From Cupriavidus sp. WGlv3 (GTDB taxonomy: Bacteria > Pseudomonadota > Gammaproteobacteria > Burkholderiales > Burkholderiaceae): a stretch of 54,658 nucleotides of DNA. The position numbers and the translations under genes were made by a program. A model generated the notes under the pieces. It was not told the DNA's origin and did no database searches. It saw only the letters and a list, made by a program, of their open reading frames with translations. Below are positions 33,777-43,543 of the stretch, in pieces; the first letter of the stretch is position 1, and each line of letters begins with the position of its first letter. Where the stretch lies: positions 1 to 54,658 of the forward strand of contig NZ_JALHRX010000027.1 of the NCBI RefSeq assembly GCF_023952475.1, in the 5' to 3' direction.

Positions 33777-34251
33777 AAACGCCGCCGGCCCCGAAAGCCA
33801 CGATCTGGTCATCTCGCGCCTGCTCAAGGCCCCGCGCGCCAAGGTCTGGCGCGCCTGGAGCGATCCGCAGCTGCTCAAGCAATGGTGGTGCCCCAAGCCC
33901 TGGACCACCGAAGTCCGCGCTTTCGACATGCGCCCCGGCGGCGCCTTCCATACCTTCATGCAGGGGCCCGATGGCGGCACCAGTGACAACCCCGGCTGCT
34001 TCCTCGAGATCGTGCCGATGGAGAAGATCGTCTCCACCTCGGCGCTGGTCGCCGGGTATCGGCCCGGCACGCCGTGGCTGTCGATGACCGCGGTCATCAC
34101 CATGGCCGACGAGGGCGACGGCACCCGCTACATCGCGCGCGTGATGCATCCCGACGAGGCTACGCGCAAGCAGCATGAGGAGATGGGGTTTTATGAGGGC
34201 TGGGGGATCTGCATTACGCAGCTGGAGGAGTTTGCGCAGCAGTTGAAGTAA
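33766..34251 (+). CDS. SRPBCC (AHSA1-like) domain protein
   Basis: The 161-residue START/Bet v1-like protein of the AHSA1 family has the hallmarks VISRLLKAPRAKVWRAWSDPQLLKQWWCPKP and DMRPGGAFHTFMQGPDG, then HEEMGFYEGWGICITQLEEF near the C-terminus. Such proteins have a hydrophobic ligand pocket; enzyme activity is usually unknown. ATG 33766 follows AGAGGAAC and lies inside the end of the ArsR gene, so the two are coupled. The operon is self-contained. Confidence 0.88.
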   Translation: MTNENAAGPESHDLVISRLLKAPRAKVWRAWSDPQLLKQWWCPKPWTTEVRAFDMRPGGAFHTFMQGPDGGTSDNPGCFLEIVPMEKIVSTSALVAGYRPGTPWLSMTAVITMADEGDGTRYIARVMHPDEATRKQHEEMGFYEGWGICITQLEEFAQQLK

Positions 34252-34287
34252 CTGGCATGGCTCGGGCCGCTTGCACGCTGGCGGTGT

Positions 34288-34319
34288 GCTCCCCTCTCCC
34301 GCTTGCGGGAGAGGGGAGC
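34288..34319. terminator. Long perfect hairpin between convergent genes
   Basis: Arms GCTCCCCTCTCCCGC (34288-34302) and GCGGGAGAGGGGAGC (34305-34319) form a perfect 15-bp stem. It lies between the SRPBCC gene and the convergent porin. Elements of this CTCCCCTCTCCCGC type are, from general familiarity, scattered through Burkholderiaceae genomes, so it may be a REP-like repeat serving as terminator. Confidence 0.65.
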
Positions 34320-34374
34320 GTATGCAAGCGGCGGCGCCTTTCGCTGACGCTCCCGGTTGCTACGCGCATGCCTT

Positions 34375-35418
34375 TCAAAACCGGTGCCGCAATCCCACGC
34401 TCACCGATTTCGCATCATCCCCACTGCCCGGATCGATCACGATGCTGTTGTTGCTGACACTGCCGCCGGCGCTGTTGTGCACCAGCACCGCGCGCACGTA
34501 GGCCGTGGTGCGCTTGCTCAGGTCGTGGTCCCAGCCCAGCGTGACGGCCAGCGGCCGCTGGCCGCCGCCGAGGATCTGGCGCTTGAGCGCGGCGGCCTTG
34601 AAGGTGTCGCGCTGGGTCACCGCCCAGCTGAAGGTCACGCCATAGTGGCGCGCCGAGCGGGTCTCGGGCCGGTCGCTGCTGGCCGCGCTGAACAGCAGGC
34701 CGATCTCCACCGGCTTGAAGCGGTAGGAGCCACCGACGAAATGGTTGGAGGTCAGCGTCGGCTCCACCGGCACGTTGGCGCCCGAATACATCCCCTGGTA
34801 GCTGTAGAACGCATAGGCGTTGCCCGCCTCCCAGGTCGCGTTCATGCCGAAGTTAAGCCCCGAGCGCGCCGACCCCGGCACCTCGCCCGGCGCCACCGCG
34901 GCGCCGAAGCCGAAGCCGCCCCACTTGGGCGAGAAGTACTGCACCGCGTTGTCGAAGCGCGCGCCGTAGGCCACATGTCCGGTGCCTTGCGATGCGGTCG
35001 CGCTCAGCAGGTTGAACGGCGACACCGCGCCATTCAGCAGGAATGGGTCCAGCCGCAGCAGCGCATAGAACGACGGCGTGTACTGCCGCCCCAGCCGGAG
35101 CTCGCCCCAGCCGCCCGACAGGCCCAGGTAGGCCTGCCGCCCGAACAGCCGGTTGTTGCCGAAGAACTCGGTACCGGTGTCGATATTGAAGCCCGACTCG
35201 ACCAGGAAGTTGGCCTTGAGCCCGCCGCCGAGGTCTTCGATGCCGCGGATGCCCCAGCGCGACGCGGCCTGCTGGCCTTCGCGCATGCGCACCACGCTGT
35301 CCGAGCCCCTGGCGTATTCGATCGACGCATCGACCACGCCAAACAACTGCATGGTGCCGGCCACGGCATTGCCCGCGGCCAGGGCCACGCCCATCGCCAT
35401 CCACTGTGTTGCCTTCAC
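34375..35418 (-). CDS. Gram-negative porin, end of the CoA-transferase operon
   Basis: The 347-residue outer-membrane porin has a signal peptide (about 1-20, ending AVAG) and mature start TMQLFGVVDASIEYARG. Conserved SRWGIRGIEDLGGGLKANFLVESGF and GRQAYLGLSGGWGELRLGRQYT follow, and the final residues are LRHRF. The first codon is GTG at 35418, chosen because the signal peptide begins there and GGAGACA lies upstream. It is 37 bp after the Bug protein gene, so it is part of the leftward operon and probably its outer-membrane uptake channel. It resembles the porin at 4685-5806 in plan only. Confidence 0.92.
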   Translation of the reverse strand: MKATQWMAMGVALAAGNAVAGTMQLFGVVDASIEYARGSDSVVRMREGQQAASRWGIRGIEDLGGGLKANFLVESGFNIDTGTEFFGNNRLFGRQAYLGLSGGWGELRLGRQYTPSFYALLRLDPFLLNGAVSPFNLLSATASQGTGHVAYGARFDNAVQYFSPKWGGFGFGAAVAPGEVPGSARSGLNFGMNATWEAGNAYAFYSYQGMYSGANVPVEPTLTSNHFVGGSYRFKPVEIGLLFSAASSDRPETRSARHYGVTFSWAVTQRDTFKAAALKRQILGGGQRPLAVTLGWDHDLSKRTTAYVRAVLVHNSAGGSVSNNSIVIDPGSGDDAKSVSVGLRHRF

Positions 35419-35455
35419 GCTCTCTGTCTCCCGTCCTCGTTGTTGTGTGTCTGCC

Positions 35456-36460
35456 CTACTTCGCCTGCAGCCCCGCCACCTTCACCACCTCGCCCCATGC
35501 CGCCAGGTCGGCGCTGAGCAGCTTGCCGAGGTCGGCCGGGCTCGACGGCGCGGCCGGCTGCAGGTTCATCGCGGCGAATTTGGCGCGGTCGGCCGGGGTC
35601 TGCAGGATGCGGTTGACCTCGGCGTTGAGCCGCTCGACGATCGGCGCGGGCACGCCCTTCGGCCCGAAGATGGCGACCCAGCTGGCCTGCTGGAACGGCA
35701 CGCCCTGCTGCGACATGGTGGGCACGTCGGGCGCGGTCAGCAGGCGCTCCGGCCCGGACACCGCGATGCCGCGGATGCGGCCGGACTTCAGGTGCGGCAC
35801 CGAAGAGATGGCATCGGTAATGCCGATGGTGACGTGGCCCGCGGCCAGGTCGTTGCTGCACTGGGTCGCGGTCTTGTACGGGATGTGGCGCAGGTGGATG
35901 CCGGCCCTGGCCTTCAGGTATTCCATCGCCAGGTGGCCGCCGGAACCGACGCCCCACGAGCAATAGGCCAGTTCCGTCTTGCTGCCTTTGGCATAGGCGA
36001 TCAGTTCCTGCAGGCTGCGCACCGGCACCTCGGCGCTGACCGCCAGCAGGTTGCCGCCGGGCTGGCTGGGCCGCGCGATCGGCGTGAAATCCCTGACCGG
36101 GTCGTACGGCAGCGACGGCGTGGTCCACGGGTTCACCGTCATGGTCGCGGCATAGGTGAACAGCAGCGTGTACCCGTCGGGCGCGGCGCGCGCCACGGTC
36201 TCGCTCGCGATGATGCCGTTGGCGCCGGGGCGGTTGTCGACCACCACCGGCTGCTTCAGCCCCGCCGTCAGGCGCTCGGCCACCAGCCGCGCGGTCTGGT
36301 CGGTCACGGTACCCGCGCCCGACGGCAGCACCATGCGGATCGGCTTGCTGGGGTAAGGTGCCTCGGCGTGCGCGCTGGCGGCGCCCGCCAGGATCAGCGC
36401 CGCGGCCAGGGCCGCGCGCGTGGCGCGCGCCTTGCGGGCGCCATTGTGCTGGCTGCTCAT
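35456..36460 (-). CDS. Bug family periplasmic solute-binding protein (left arm)
   Basis: The 334-residue tripartite-tricarboxylate-type receptor has a signal peptide to about Ala32 (SAHAEA), then YPSKPIRMVLPSGAGTVTD, PVVVDNRPGANGIIASETVARA and PDGYTLLFTYAATMTVNP, all classic Bug motifs. The usual NGSG segment is replaced by SWGVGSGGHL (168-177), which the second Bug protein at 43544-44578 shares. No TctA/TctB membrane genes are in the window, as is common for Bug genes in Burkholderiales. It lies between the acyl-CoA dehydrogenase and porin genes and presumably binds the acid degraded by this operon. Confidence 0.92.
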   Translation of the reverse strand: MSSQHNGARKARATRAALAAALILAGAASAHAEAPYPSKPIRMVLPSGAGTVTDQTARLVAERLTAGLKQPVVVDNRPGANGIIASETVARAAPDGYTLLFTYAATMTVNPWTTPSLPYDPVRDFTPIARPSQPGGNLLAVSAEVPVRSLQELIAYAKGSKTELAYCSWGVGSGGHLAMEYLKARAGIHLRHIPYKTATQCSNDLAAGHVTIGITDAISSVPHLKSGRIRGIAVSGPERLLTAPDVPTMSQQGVPFQQASWVAIFGPKGVPAPIVERLNAEVNRILQTPADRAKFAAMNLQPAAPSSPADLGKLLSADLAAWGEVVKVAGLQAK

Positions 36461-36521
36461 ATTGCTGTCTCCGTTGCGGCGCATTGGCCGCGCATGCCGG
36501 TACGTTGCCGGCGTGTCGTCA

Positions 36522-36551
36522 GCGGGCGCGCCGGCTGTCCCGGGCGCCCGC
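36522..36551. terminator. GC-rich hairpin between acyl-CoA dehydrogenase and Bug genes
   Basis: GCGGGCGC (36522-36529) and GCGCCCGC (36544-36551) form an 8-bp stem with a 14-base loop in the 102-bp gap inside the leftward operon. It has no T run, so it may only modulate read-through or stabilise the mRNA. Confidence 0.4.
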
Positions 36552-36562
36552 GCTGAACCGGC

Positions 36563-37708
36563 TCAGGCCTGCGCCTGCGCCGCGTGATCGAGTGCCGCCA
36601 GCCGCTCGTAGTGCCAGTCGGCATCGCCGAACAGGTTGGCGTGTGCCGCCAGACGCTTGTAGCAGTGGCCGACTTCCACCTCGTCGGTCATGCCGACGGC
36701 GCCGTGCAGCTGCACCGCGTCCTCGCCCAGCGCGCGCCCGGCCTCTGAAACAAAGGCCTTGGCATGCGAGACCGCGCGCATGCGCGCCACCGCATCGCCC
36801 GGCAGCGCGTCGGCCGCGGCTTCGGTGATGGCGCGCGCCTGCTCGACGCTGACATAGAGGTCCACCAGCCGGTGCCGGATCACCTGGCTGGCGGTCAGCG
36901 GCCGGCCGAACTGCTCGCGCGTCGCCAGGTAGTCGCGGGTCAGGTCGAAGGCGCGCGACATGGTGCCGACGGCCTCGGCGCAGGCCATCACGATGGCGCG
37001 GTCGATGGCGGCCTCCACCAGCGGCCAGGCGCCGTCGCGCGCGCCGATGCGCGCGCTGTCCGGCACCACGACGCGGCGCAGCGTCACGCTGGCGGTCTGG
37101 CGGCCGTCGTAGGTCGGCAGCGCCTCGACGCTGACGCCGCGCGAGTCCGCCGGCACCGCGAACAGCGTCAGGCCATGGCGCTCGCGGCGCTGGCCGCCGG
37201 TGCGCGCCAGCACCAGCAGCAGGCTGGCGCTGCCACCGCCCAGCACCAGCGTCTTGCGGCCGTCCAGCGTCCATTGCCCCGGGGCGTGGGCGTGCGCGGT
37301 GGTGCTGATATCGAAGGCGTCGTAGCGTCCCTGCGTTTCCCACGCGGCCAGCGCCAGCATCGCGCCGCCTTCGGCCATCGCCGCCGCGGCGGCCACGTGC
37401 GCGGGATCGCCGCAGGCCGCCAGCAGCGGCGCGCACAGCGCGGCATTGGCCAGCCACGGCTCGGCCGGCTGGGCCCGGCCCAGTTCTTCCGCCAGCAGCG
37501 CCTGGTCGGTGGCGTCGCCCAGGCCGCCGCAGGCTTGCGGCAAACCCAGCGCCAGCCAGCCCATGTCGGCAAACGCCCGCCAGTGCGTGCGCGAGAAGCC
37601 CTCGGGCCCGGCCAGCGCGGCGCGACGCTGCTCGAAGCCGTAGCCGCGTTCGAGATAGCGCCGCACGCTGTCGCGCAGCATGCGGCGATCGTCCGTTGCA
37701 TCGCTCAT
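36563..37708 (-). CDS. Acyl-CoA dehydrogenase, second of a pair
   Basis: The 381-residue flavoprotein of the acyl-CoA dehydrogenase family has N-terminal helical, middle beta and C-terminal helical domains. It keeps LTRDYLATREQFGRPLTASQVIRHRLVDLYV and DAVQLHGAVGMTDEVEVGHCYKRL, but the middle domain has a Gly/Ser-rich VLGGGSASLLL instead of the usual FAD-contact WITN-type stretch. It lies 42 bp after another acyl-CoA dehydrogenase gene. Adjacent pairs of this type often form an alpha2beta2 heterotetramer acting on bulky or cyclic acyl-CoAs, as in steroid side-chain degradation. The substrate is unknown. Confidence 0.9.
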   Translation of the reverse strand: MSDATDDRRMLRDSVRRYLERGYGFEQRRAALAGPEGFSRTHWRAFADMGWLALGLPQACGGLGDATDQALLAEELGRAQPAEPWLANAALCAPLLAACGDPAHVAAAAAMAEGGAMLALAAWETQGRYDAFDISTTAHAHAPGQWTLDGRKTLVLGGGSASLLLVLARTGGQRRERHGLTLFAVPADSRGVSVEALPTYDGRQTASVTLRRVVVPDSARIGARDGAWPLVEAAIDRAIVMACAEAVGTMSRAFDLTRDYLATREQFGRPLTASQVIRHRLVDLYVSVEQARAITEAAADALPGDAVARMRAVSHAKAFVSEAGRALGEDAVQLHGAVGMTDEVEVGHCYKRLAAHANLFGDADWHYERLAALDHAAQAQA

Positions 37709-37750
37709 CTGTTGGTGTCCTTATGCAGAGGTTGCAGCCACGTGGCCGCG

Positions 37751-38986
<1,236 letters not shown>

Positions 38987-38997
38987 GGTGTCTGCCT

Positions 38998-39672
38998 TCA
39001 AGCGTTCCTGGCGCGCGCAACCGAGGCCGCGCGCATGCCGCCCTTGATCGCCGCCACGCCCTCCGCCGGAAAGCCGCCGATGGTGGCGGCCAGCCCGCGC
39101 GCGCGGTCCAGCACCTGGTTGTCGTCGACCATCTCGGTGGCGATGCCCAAACGCAGCAGTTCCGGCGCGGGCACGCGGTCGCCCAGCAGGCACAGGCGCG
39201 CGGCCACGGCTTCCGCATGGCGCAGCGCCAGCCACTCGGCATTGCGCGGCGCGGCCATGCCCAGGCGGATCTCGCCGATCTGCAAAAAGGCGCCGGCGCC
39301 GCACACCAGCAGGTCGCCGGCCAGCGCCAGCGCCGCGCCGCCGTTGATGGCATGGCGCTCGAGCGCCACCACCCAGGCCTTGCGGCTGTGCCGCAGGCCC
39401 TGGTGCACGCGCTCCCACACCGGCGCGAACGCCGCCAGCCCGCCGGCTTCGGCCTGCAGCGCCTGCAGGTCGAGGCCGGAACAGAAGCCGCCGTCGGCGC
39501 CGCGCAGCAGCACCGCGCGCACGCTGTCGTCGGCGGCCAGGGTCTCGATCGTGTCGCCGAGCGCGCGCGCCAGCGCCATGTCGATGGCATTGCGGCGCGC
39601 GGGGCGGTTCAGCACCAGCTCGGCCCAGCCGGCGTGGCGCTGCAGCAGGACGGCAGGCTGCGGCGCGTTCAT
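38998..39672 (-). CDS. Enoyl-CoA hydratase/isomerase family protein
   Basis: This is a 224-residue crotonase-fold protein, a little shorter than the usual 255-260 residues. It has LNRPARRNAIDMALARAL, the oxyanion-hole GGFCSGLDLQAL, and VALERHAINGGAALALAGDLLVCGAGAFLQIGEIRLGMAAP with the conserved Gly-Gly. One catalytic Glu position is occupied by Glu in IGEIRLG, but the first, usually in AxxxGxGxE, is replaced by Ala/Leu-rich sequence, so hydratase activity is not assured. Its ATG overlaps the stop of the CoA-transferase in ATGA, so the two are coupled. Confidence 0.88.
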   Translation of the reverse strand: MNAPQPAVLLQRHAGWAELVLNRPARRNAIDMALARALGDTIETLAADDSVRAVLLRGADGGFCSGLDLQALQAEAGGLAAFAPVWERVHQGLRHSRKAWVVALERHAINGGAALALAGDLLVCGAGAFLQIGEIRLGMAAPRNAEWLALRHAEAVAARLCLLGDRVPAPELLRLGIATEMVDDNQVLDRARGLAATIGGFPAEGVAAIKGGMRAASVARARNA

Positions 39673-40901
39673 GCCGCCTCCTGCTCGACGTGTTCCATGC
39701 CGATGCAGCCGGCACGCGCCATGGCGCCGATCTCCGCGGCGCCGTAGCCCAGTTCCGCCAGCACCTCGGCGGTATGCTGGCCAAGCCGCGGCACCGCGGG
39801 CAGGCCGCCGGCGGGCAGGCCCGCCATGGTGAAGGGCAGCCCGGGCAGTTCCAGCCGGCCGCCCTCGCCGTCGTCGACGGGCCGCAGGATGCCGCTGGCA
39901 TGCACGTCGGCGCTGGCCTTGACCTGGTGGTAGTCGCGCACCACGCCCACCACCACCTGGTGGCGCTCCAGCAGCGCGCGCGCGGCATCGCCGCTCAGGT
40001 GGCGCAGCGCGTCTTGCAGGATGGCCAGTAGCGCGGCGCGGTTCTGCACCCGCAGTGCGTTGCTGGCAAAGCGCGCGTCGTGCGCCAGCGCCGGCTGGCC
40101 GATGGCTTCGCACAACCGCGTCCAGTGTTCGTCGAGATAGGCCGACAGCACGATATGCCCGTCGGCCACCGCGATCACGTCGGCCGCCGGCGCCGCCTTG
40201 GGCTGGCTGTTGCCGCTGCGCACCGGCAGCGCGCCGGAGCACTGGTATTCGGCCCACAGCTGCGCCTGCAGCTGCACGCCCACCGACAGCAGCGAGGTCT
40301 CGATGGTCTCGCCGGCGCCGGTGCGCTGGCGCCGGAACAGTGCCGCCAGGATGGCATTGCCGGCCGCCAGCGCGGTGGCCGCGTCGATCAGCGCGAAGCC
40401 GGCCTTGAGCGGTTGCCCGCCGGCCTCGCCGGTGACCGACATCATGCCGCTCTCCGCCTGCGCGGCGATATCCAGCCCGGGCCGCGTGCGCGATGGCCCG
40501 CGCGTGCCGAAGCCGCTGATGGAAGCGTGGATCAGGTCGGGACGCGCGGCGCGCAGCGTGGTGGCGTCCAGCCCCAGCGCTTCCATCACGCCGGCGCGGG
40601 TGTTGTGCAGCACCACGTCGCTGGCCAGCGCCAGCCGCCGCGCCGCATCGAGCCCGCCGGGCGTGCGCAGGTCCAGCGCGATGCCGCGCTTGCCGCGGTT
40701 GTAGGCCAGGAACATCGGGCTTTGCGGGCTGGTGCCGTCGAAGCGCCGCGCGCTGTCGCCGCGCAGCGCCTCTACCTTGACCACGTCCGCGCCCAGGTCG
40801 GCCAGCATCATGGCCGCGCCCGGCGCCGCGATGAACTGCCCGAACTCCGCCACGCGGATGCCTGCCAGCGGCAGGTCTTGCCGGTTTGCCGTGCTCGCCA
40901 T
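39669..40901 (-). CDS. Type III CoA-transferase (CaiB/BaiF family)
   Basis: The 410-residue family III CoA-transferase has the N-terminal GIRVAEFGQFIAAPGAAMMLADLGADVVKVEAL, then YNRGKRGIALDLRTPGG, and SGFGTRGPSRTRPGLDIAAQAESGMMSVTG, around which the catalytic Asp and substrate pocket lie (Asp in GLDIAAQ). It activates a carboxylic acid by CoA transfer and is the first gene of the leftward operon. A GAGGAG lies 10 bases before ATG 40901. It is divergent from a LysR gene, with an operator-like motif at 41007-41031. The acid is unknown. Confidence 0.92.
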   Translation of the reverse strand: MASTANRQDLPLAGIRVAEFGQFIAAPGAAMMLADLGADVVKVEALRGDSARRFDGTSPQSPMFLAYNRGKRGIALDLRTPGGLDAARRLALASDVVLHNTRAGVMEALGLDATTLRAARPDLIHASISGFGTRGPSRTRPGLDIAAQAESGMMSVTGEAGGQPLKAGFALIDAATALAAGNAILAALFRRQRTGAGETIETSLLSVGVQLQAQLWAEYQCSGALPVRSGNSQPKAAPAADVIAVADGHIVLSAYLDEHWTRLCEAIGQPALAHDARFASNALRVQNRAALLAILQDALRHLSGDAARALLERHQVVVGVVRDYHQVKASADVHASGILRPVDDGEGGRLELPGLPFTMAGLPAGGLPAVPRLGQHTAEVLAELGYGAAEIGAMARAGCIGMEHVEQEAA

Positions 40902-41006
40902 GTGGTTTCACTCCTCGAAGTAGCCGGCGCGGCCGGCGGTTGGCGTCGATGTGGAGCGATCATGCGTGAGCGCCGCGCATCACGGCAGATGCCAAAACGG
41001 CTGCGG

Positions 41007-41050
41007 TGCAAACCATGGGTTAGCACCGCGGGTTATCCCGAACCCCGCGG
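41007..41050. promoter_or_regulatory. Operator-like motif and palindrome, left arm of LysR regulon
   Basis: The 25-bp motif at 41007-41031 on the plus strand contains AAACC and GGTTAGCACCG, which recur at 42091-42115 on the minus strand with 19 of 25 bases matching. It includes an AACC-N3-GGTT dyad. A second, overlapping palindrome is CCGCGGGTT (41026-41034) and AACCCCGCGG (41041-41050). The motif is about 106 bp before the CoA-transferase start and reads against its transcription. Confidence 0.65.
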
Positions 41051-41100
41051 ATTGCCGCTATGCTGGGCGCCCCCGGGGCATCGTCTGAATTGGATCTTCC

Positions 41101-42033
41101 ATGCGTCTGAACCAGCTGCAGGACTTCATCGCCGTGGCCGAGCACGGCAGCATCCGCGCCGGCGCGCGCGCCCGCGACGTGTCGGCGCCGGCACTCACCA
41201 AGAGCATCCGCCAGCTCGAGGAAGAGCTGCACGTGCCGCTGCTGACCCGCACCACCCGCGGCGTGGTGCTGTCGCGCTACGGCGAGGCCTTCCTGCGGCG
41301 CGCGCGCCTGATCGCCACCGAGGCGCGCAAGGCCAGCGACGAGATGCGGCAGATGCTGGGCGCGCGCAACGGCGTGGTGCGCGTGGGCGCCACCGGCGGC
41401 CCGGCGCACCTGCTGCTGCCGGCGGTGCTGACGCGCTTCCGCGCCCAGCATCCGGACGTGCTGGTCTGCATCGACAGCGGCGTCTACCCGATGCACCTGG
41501 ACGACCTGCGCGCGGGCGTGATGGACATGGCGGTGAGCCCGGTGCCGGACGAGGGCATCGAGCGCGAATTCACCTGCGAGCCGCTCTACAACAACGATTC
41601 GGTGGTGGTTGCGCACCGCGAGCATCCGCTGCGGCATGCGCGCCGCCTGCACGAGCTGGTGGGCTCGGACTGGGTGCTGACCGGCCAGCGCATGCAGGGC
41701 CCGGGCGCCGCCATCCTCGATGCCTTCCGCGAGCACGACCTGCCGTTGCCGCGCGTCGCGGTGCGCTGCGACACCATCGGCATGATCCAGTCGCTGCTGC
41801 AGGACCGGCATCTGCTGTGCATGCTGCCGCGCCAGCTGGTGCCGGGCCAGCTCGCCGCCGCCGGGCTGGTGCCCTTGCCGATCGAAGACCGGCTGCCCAG
41901 CCACCGCGTCAGCCTGATCTACCGCGCCGATTCGCCGATGACGCCGGTCGCCGCGCAATTTGCCACGCAGCTGCGGCGCGAAGTCCACTACCTGACCCAC
42001 CTGCCCGACAGCCCGCTGCGCCGCCCCGCCTAG
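41101..42033 (+). CDS. LysR family regulator between two catabolic arms
   Basis: The 310-residue LysR protein has MRLNQLQDFIAVAEHGSIRAGARA and the DNA-binding VSAPALTKSIRQLEEELHVPLLTRTTRGVVLS at the N-terminus, and a typical effector domain. It resembles the TsaR/AbgR-like branch by its VSAPALTKSIRQLEEEL helix. It stands between a divergent CoA-transferase operon and a co-directional metallo-beta-lactamase-like/Bug gene pair. Because both intergenic regions carry one shared motif, I infer that it controls both. Inducer unknown. Confidence 0.9.
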   Translation: MRLNQLQDFIAVAEHGSIRAGARARDVSAPALTKSIRQLEEELHVPLLTRTTRGVVLSRYGEAFLRRARLIATEARKASDEMRQMLGARNGVVRVGATGGPAHLLLPAVLTRFRAQHPDVLVCIDSGVYPMHLDDLRAGVMDMAVSPVPDEGIEREFTCEPLYNNDSVVVAHREHPLRHARRLHELVGSDWVLTGQRMQGPGAAILDAFREHDLPLPRVAVRCDTIGMIQSLLQDRHLLCMLPRQLVPGQLAAAGLVPLPIEDRLPSHRVSLIYRADSPMTPVAAQFATQLRREVHYLTHLPDSPLRRPA

Positions 42034-42090
42034 CGCTCGCGCCTGGCGCGCGTTAGCGCAGCGGACGGCTCGCGGGAACTGCCAGCAGCG

Positions 42091-42115
42091 GCACGGTGCT
42101 AACCAGCGGTTTACA
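42091..42115 (-). promoter_or_regulatory. Operator-like motif, right arm of LysR regulon
   Basis: On the minus strand this matches the 25-bp motif at 41007-41031 at 19 positions, including an exact GGTTAGCACCG and the AACC-N3-GGTT dyad. It lies in the 231-bp region between the LysR gene and the alkylsulfatase-like gene, about 150 bp before that gene, in the same orientation relative to the downstream gene as the left copy is to its operon. Confidence 0.65.
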
Positions 42116-42264
42116 CCTGAAATTCCCCAACCGCCGCCGAGCCGCGCCGGCGCGGGCTTTGCGGCCGGTGCGCCGCGGCGCGGCGGGATTTTCCCCAATC
42201 CCTGCGCGGCACCTTCTTGCCTGACAGTGGCGCTGGACAACAACCGGACCGCAGGGAGGCAAGC

Positions 42265-43518
42265 ATGCAGGACATCGAAGACCGGCCGTCGGCGCTGGTC
42301 ACGGGCACGGGGATCGACAGCGCCGGCGACGGCGTATGGCTGCTGCACGGGCAGGGCCAGAGCTTCGTTGCCGATATCGGCGACGGCCTGCTGGTGGTCG
42401 ACAGCGGCCCCGGCGGGCGCGTCACGCGCGGCATGATCGAGGCGCTGCGCACGCAGACCAGCCTGCCGGTGCTGGCAATCTGCTACAGCCACGGCCACCT
42501 GGGCTACAACGCCGGCCTGCAGCAATGGCTGGACCACGCCGCCGCGCGCGGCGAGCCCGCGCCGCGCGTGCTGGCCCACGTCAACGTGCTGGCGCGCCAG
42601 GCGCGCTACCGCGAGACCCGGCGCATGCAGGAGCGCATGGCCGAGATCCAGTTCCGCCAGCCGGCTGGCGCGCTGGCGGGCAAGCTGGTCCACGTGGCCC
42701 CCACCGAAACCTTTGCCGACGGCGTGACGCTGGGCCACGGCGAGCGCCGCGCCGAAATCCTGTGGGCACCGTCCGAGACCGACGACGCCGTGGCGGTCTG
42801 GCTGCCGGGCCGGCGCGTGCTCTACGGCGGCCCCGCGGTGATCGACTCGATCCCGAATATCGGCACGCCGTTCCGCACCATGCGCGACACCGTGCGCTGG
42901 GCCGATACGCTGGAACGCCTGGCGGCGCTGCAACCGCTGGCGGTCGTGCGCGAGTTCGGCGCCACCGTGCAGGGCGAGGCCGAATGCCAGCGCGTGCTGG
43001 GCGAAACCGCGCGCGCCCTGCGCTGGCTGCGCGCCGAGGTGGTGCGGCTGATGAACGCGGGCTGCAACGAACGCCAGATGCTGGCCGCGCTGCGGCCGCC
43101 CGCAGCGCTGTTCGACCAGCCCTGGATGCGGCCCACGTATGGCGACCCCAGCTACATCGCGCGCGACATCTACCGCTCGGAGAACGGCTGGTGGGACCGC
43201 AACGCGACCACGCTGCACCCGGCGCCGCCGCAGCAGGCGGCAGCGGAGATCGCCGCCGCCGTGGCCGATCACGGCGCGCTGCTGCGCCACGCCCAGGCGC
43301 TGGCCGAACGCGGCGACACGCAACTGGCCTTGCACGTGATCGACGTGCTGGCGCTGGCACCGGATCAAACCCCGAGCGTGCGCGAGGCGCGCCGGCTCAA
43401 GGCGACGTGGCTGCGCCAGCGCGCCACGCAGGTGCGCAGCTATGTATCGCGCAGCCTGTACGGCGCGGCCGCCGACGCGCTGGAGAGCGAGGCCGCGGAC
43501 AACTTCGGCCTGCACTAG
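42265..43518 (+). CDS. Alkylsulfatase-like metallo-beta-lactamase-fold protein with altered metal site
   Basis: The 417-residue protein has an N-terminal metallo-beta-lactamase-like domain (LVVDSGPGGRVTRG then LAICYSHGHLGYNAGL) and a helical C-terminal region (about 300-417) resembling the alkyl-sulfatase dimerisation and sterol-carrier-like part. In alkylsulfatases the first motif is HxHxDH; here it is His76-Gly-His78-Leu-Gly80-Tyr81, so the Asp and third His are missing. A later SETDDAVAVWLPGRRVLYGG keeps one Glu (171) but has Gly-Gly where a second Glu ligand is expected. No signal peptide is seen. It is followed 25 bp later by a Bug gene. A strong GGGAGG precedes ATG 42265. Function unknown; it may use a different metal or none. 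Confidence 0.8.
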   Translation: MQDIEDRPSALVTGTGIDSAGDGVWLLHGQGQSFVADIGDGLLVVDSGPGGRVTRGMIEALRTQTSLPVLAICYSHGHLGYNAGLQQWLDHAAARGEPAPRVLAHVNVLARQARYRETRRMQERMAEIQFRQPAGALAGKLVHVAPTETFADGVTLGHGERRAEILWAPSETDDAVAVWLPGRRVLYGGPAVIDSIPNIGTPFRTMRDTVRWADTLERLAALQPLAVVREFGATVQGEAECQRVLGETARALRWLRAEVVRLMNAGCNERQMLAALRPPAALFDQPWMRPTYGDPSYIARDIYRSENGWWDRNATTLHPAPPQQAAAEIAAAVADHGALLRHAQALAERGDTQLALHVIDVLALAPDQTPSVREARRLKATWLRQRATQVRSYVSRSLYGAAADALESEAADNFGLH

Positions 43519-43543
43519 CAAGCCTTCTGCACAGGGAGACACC

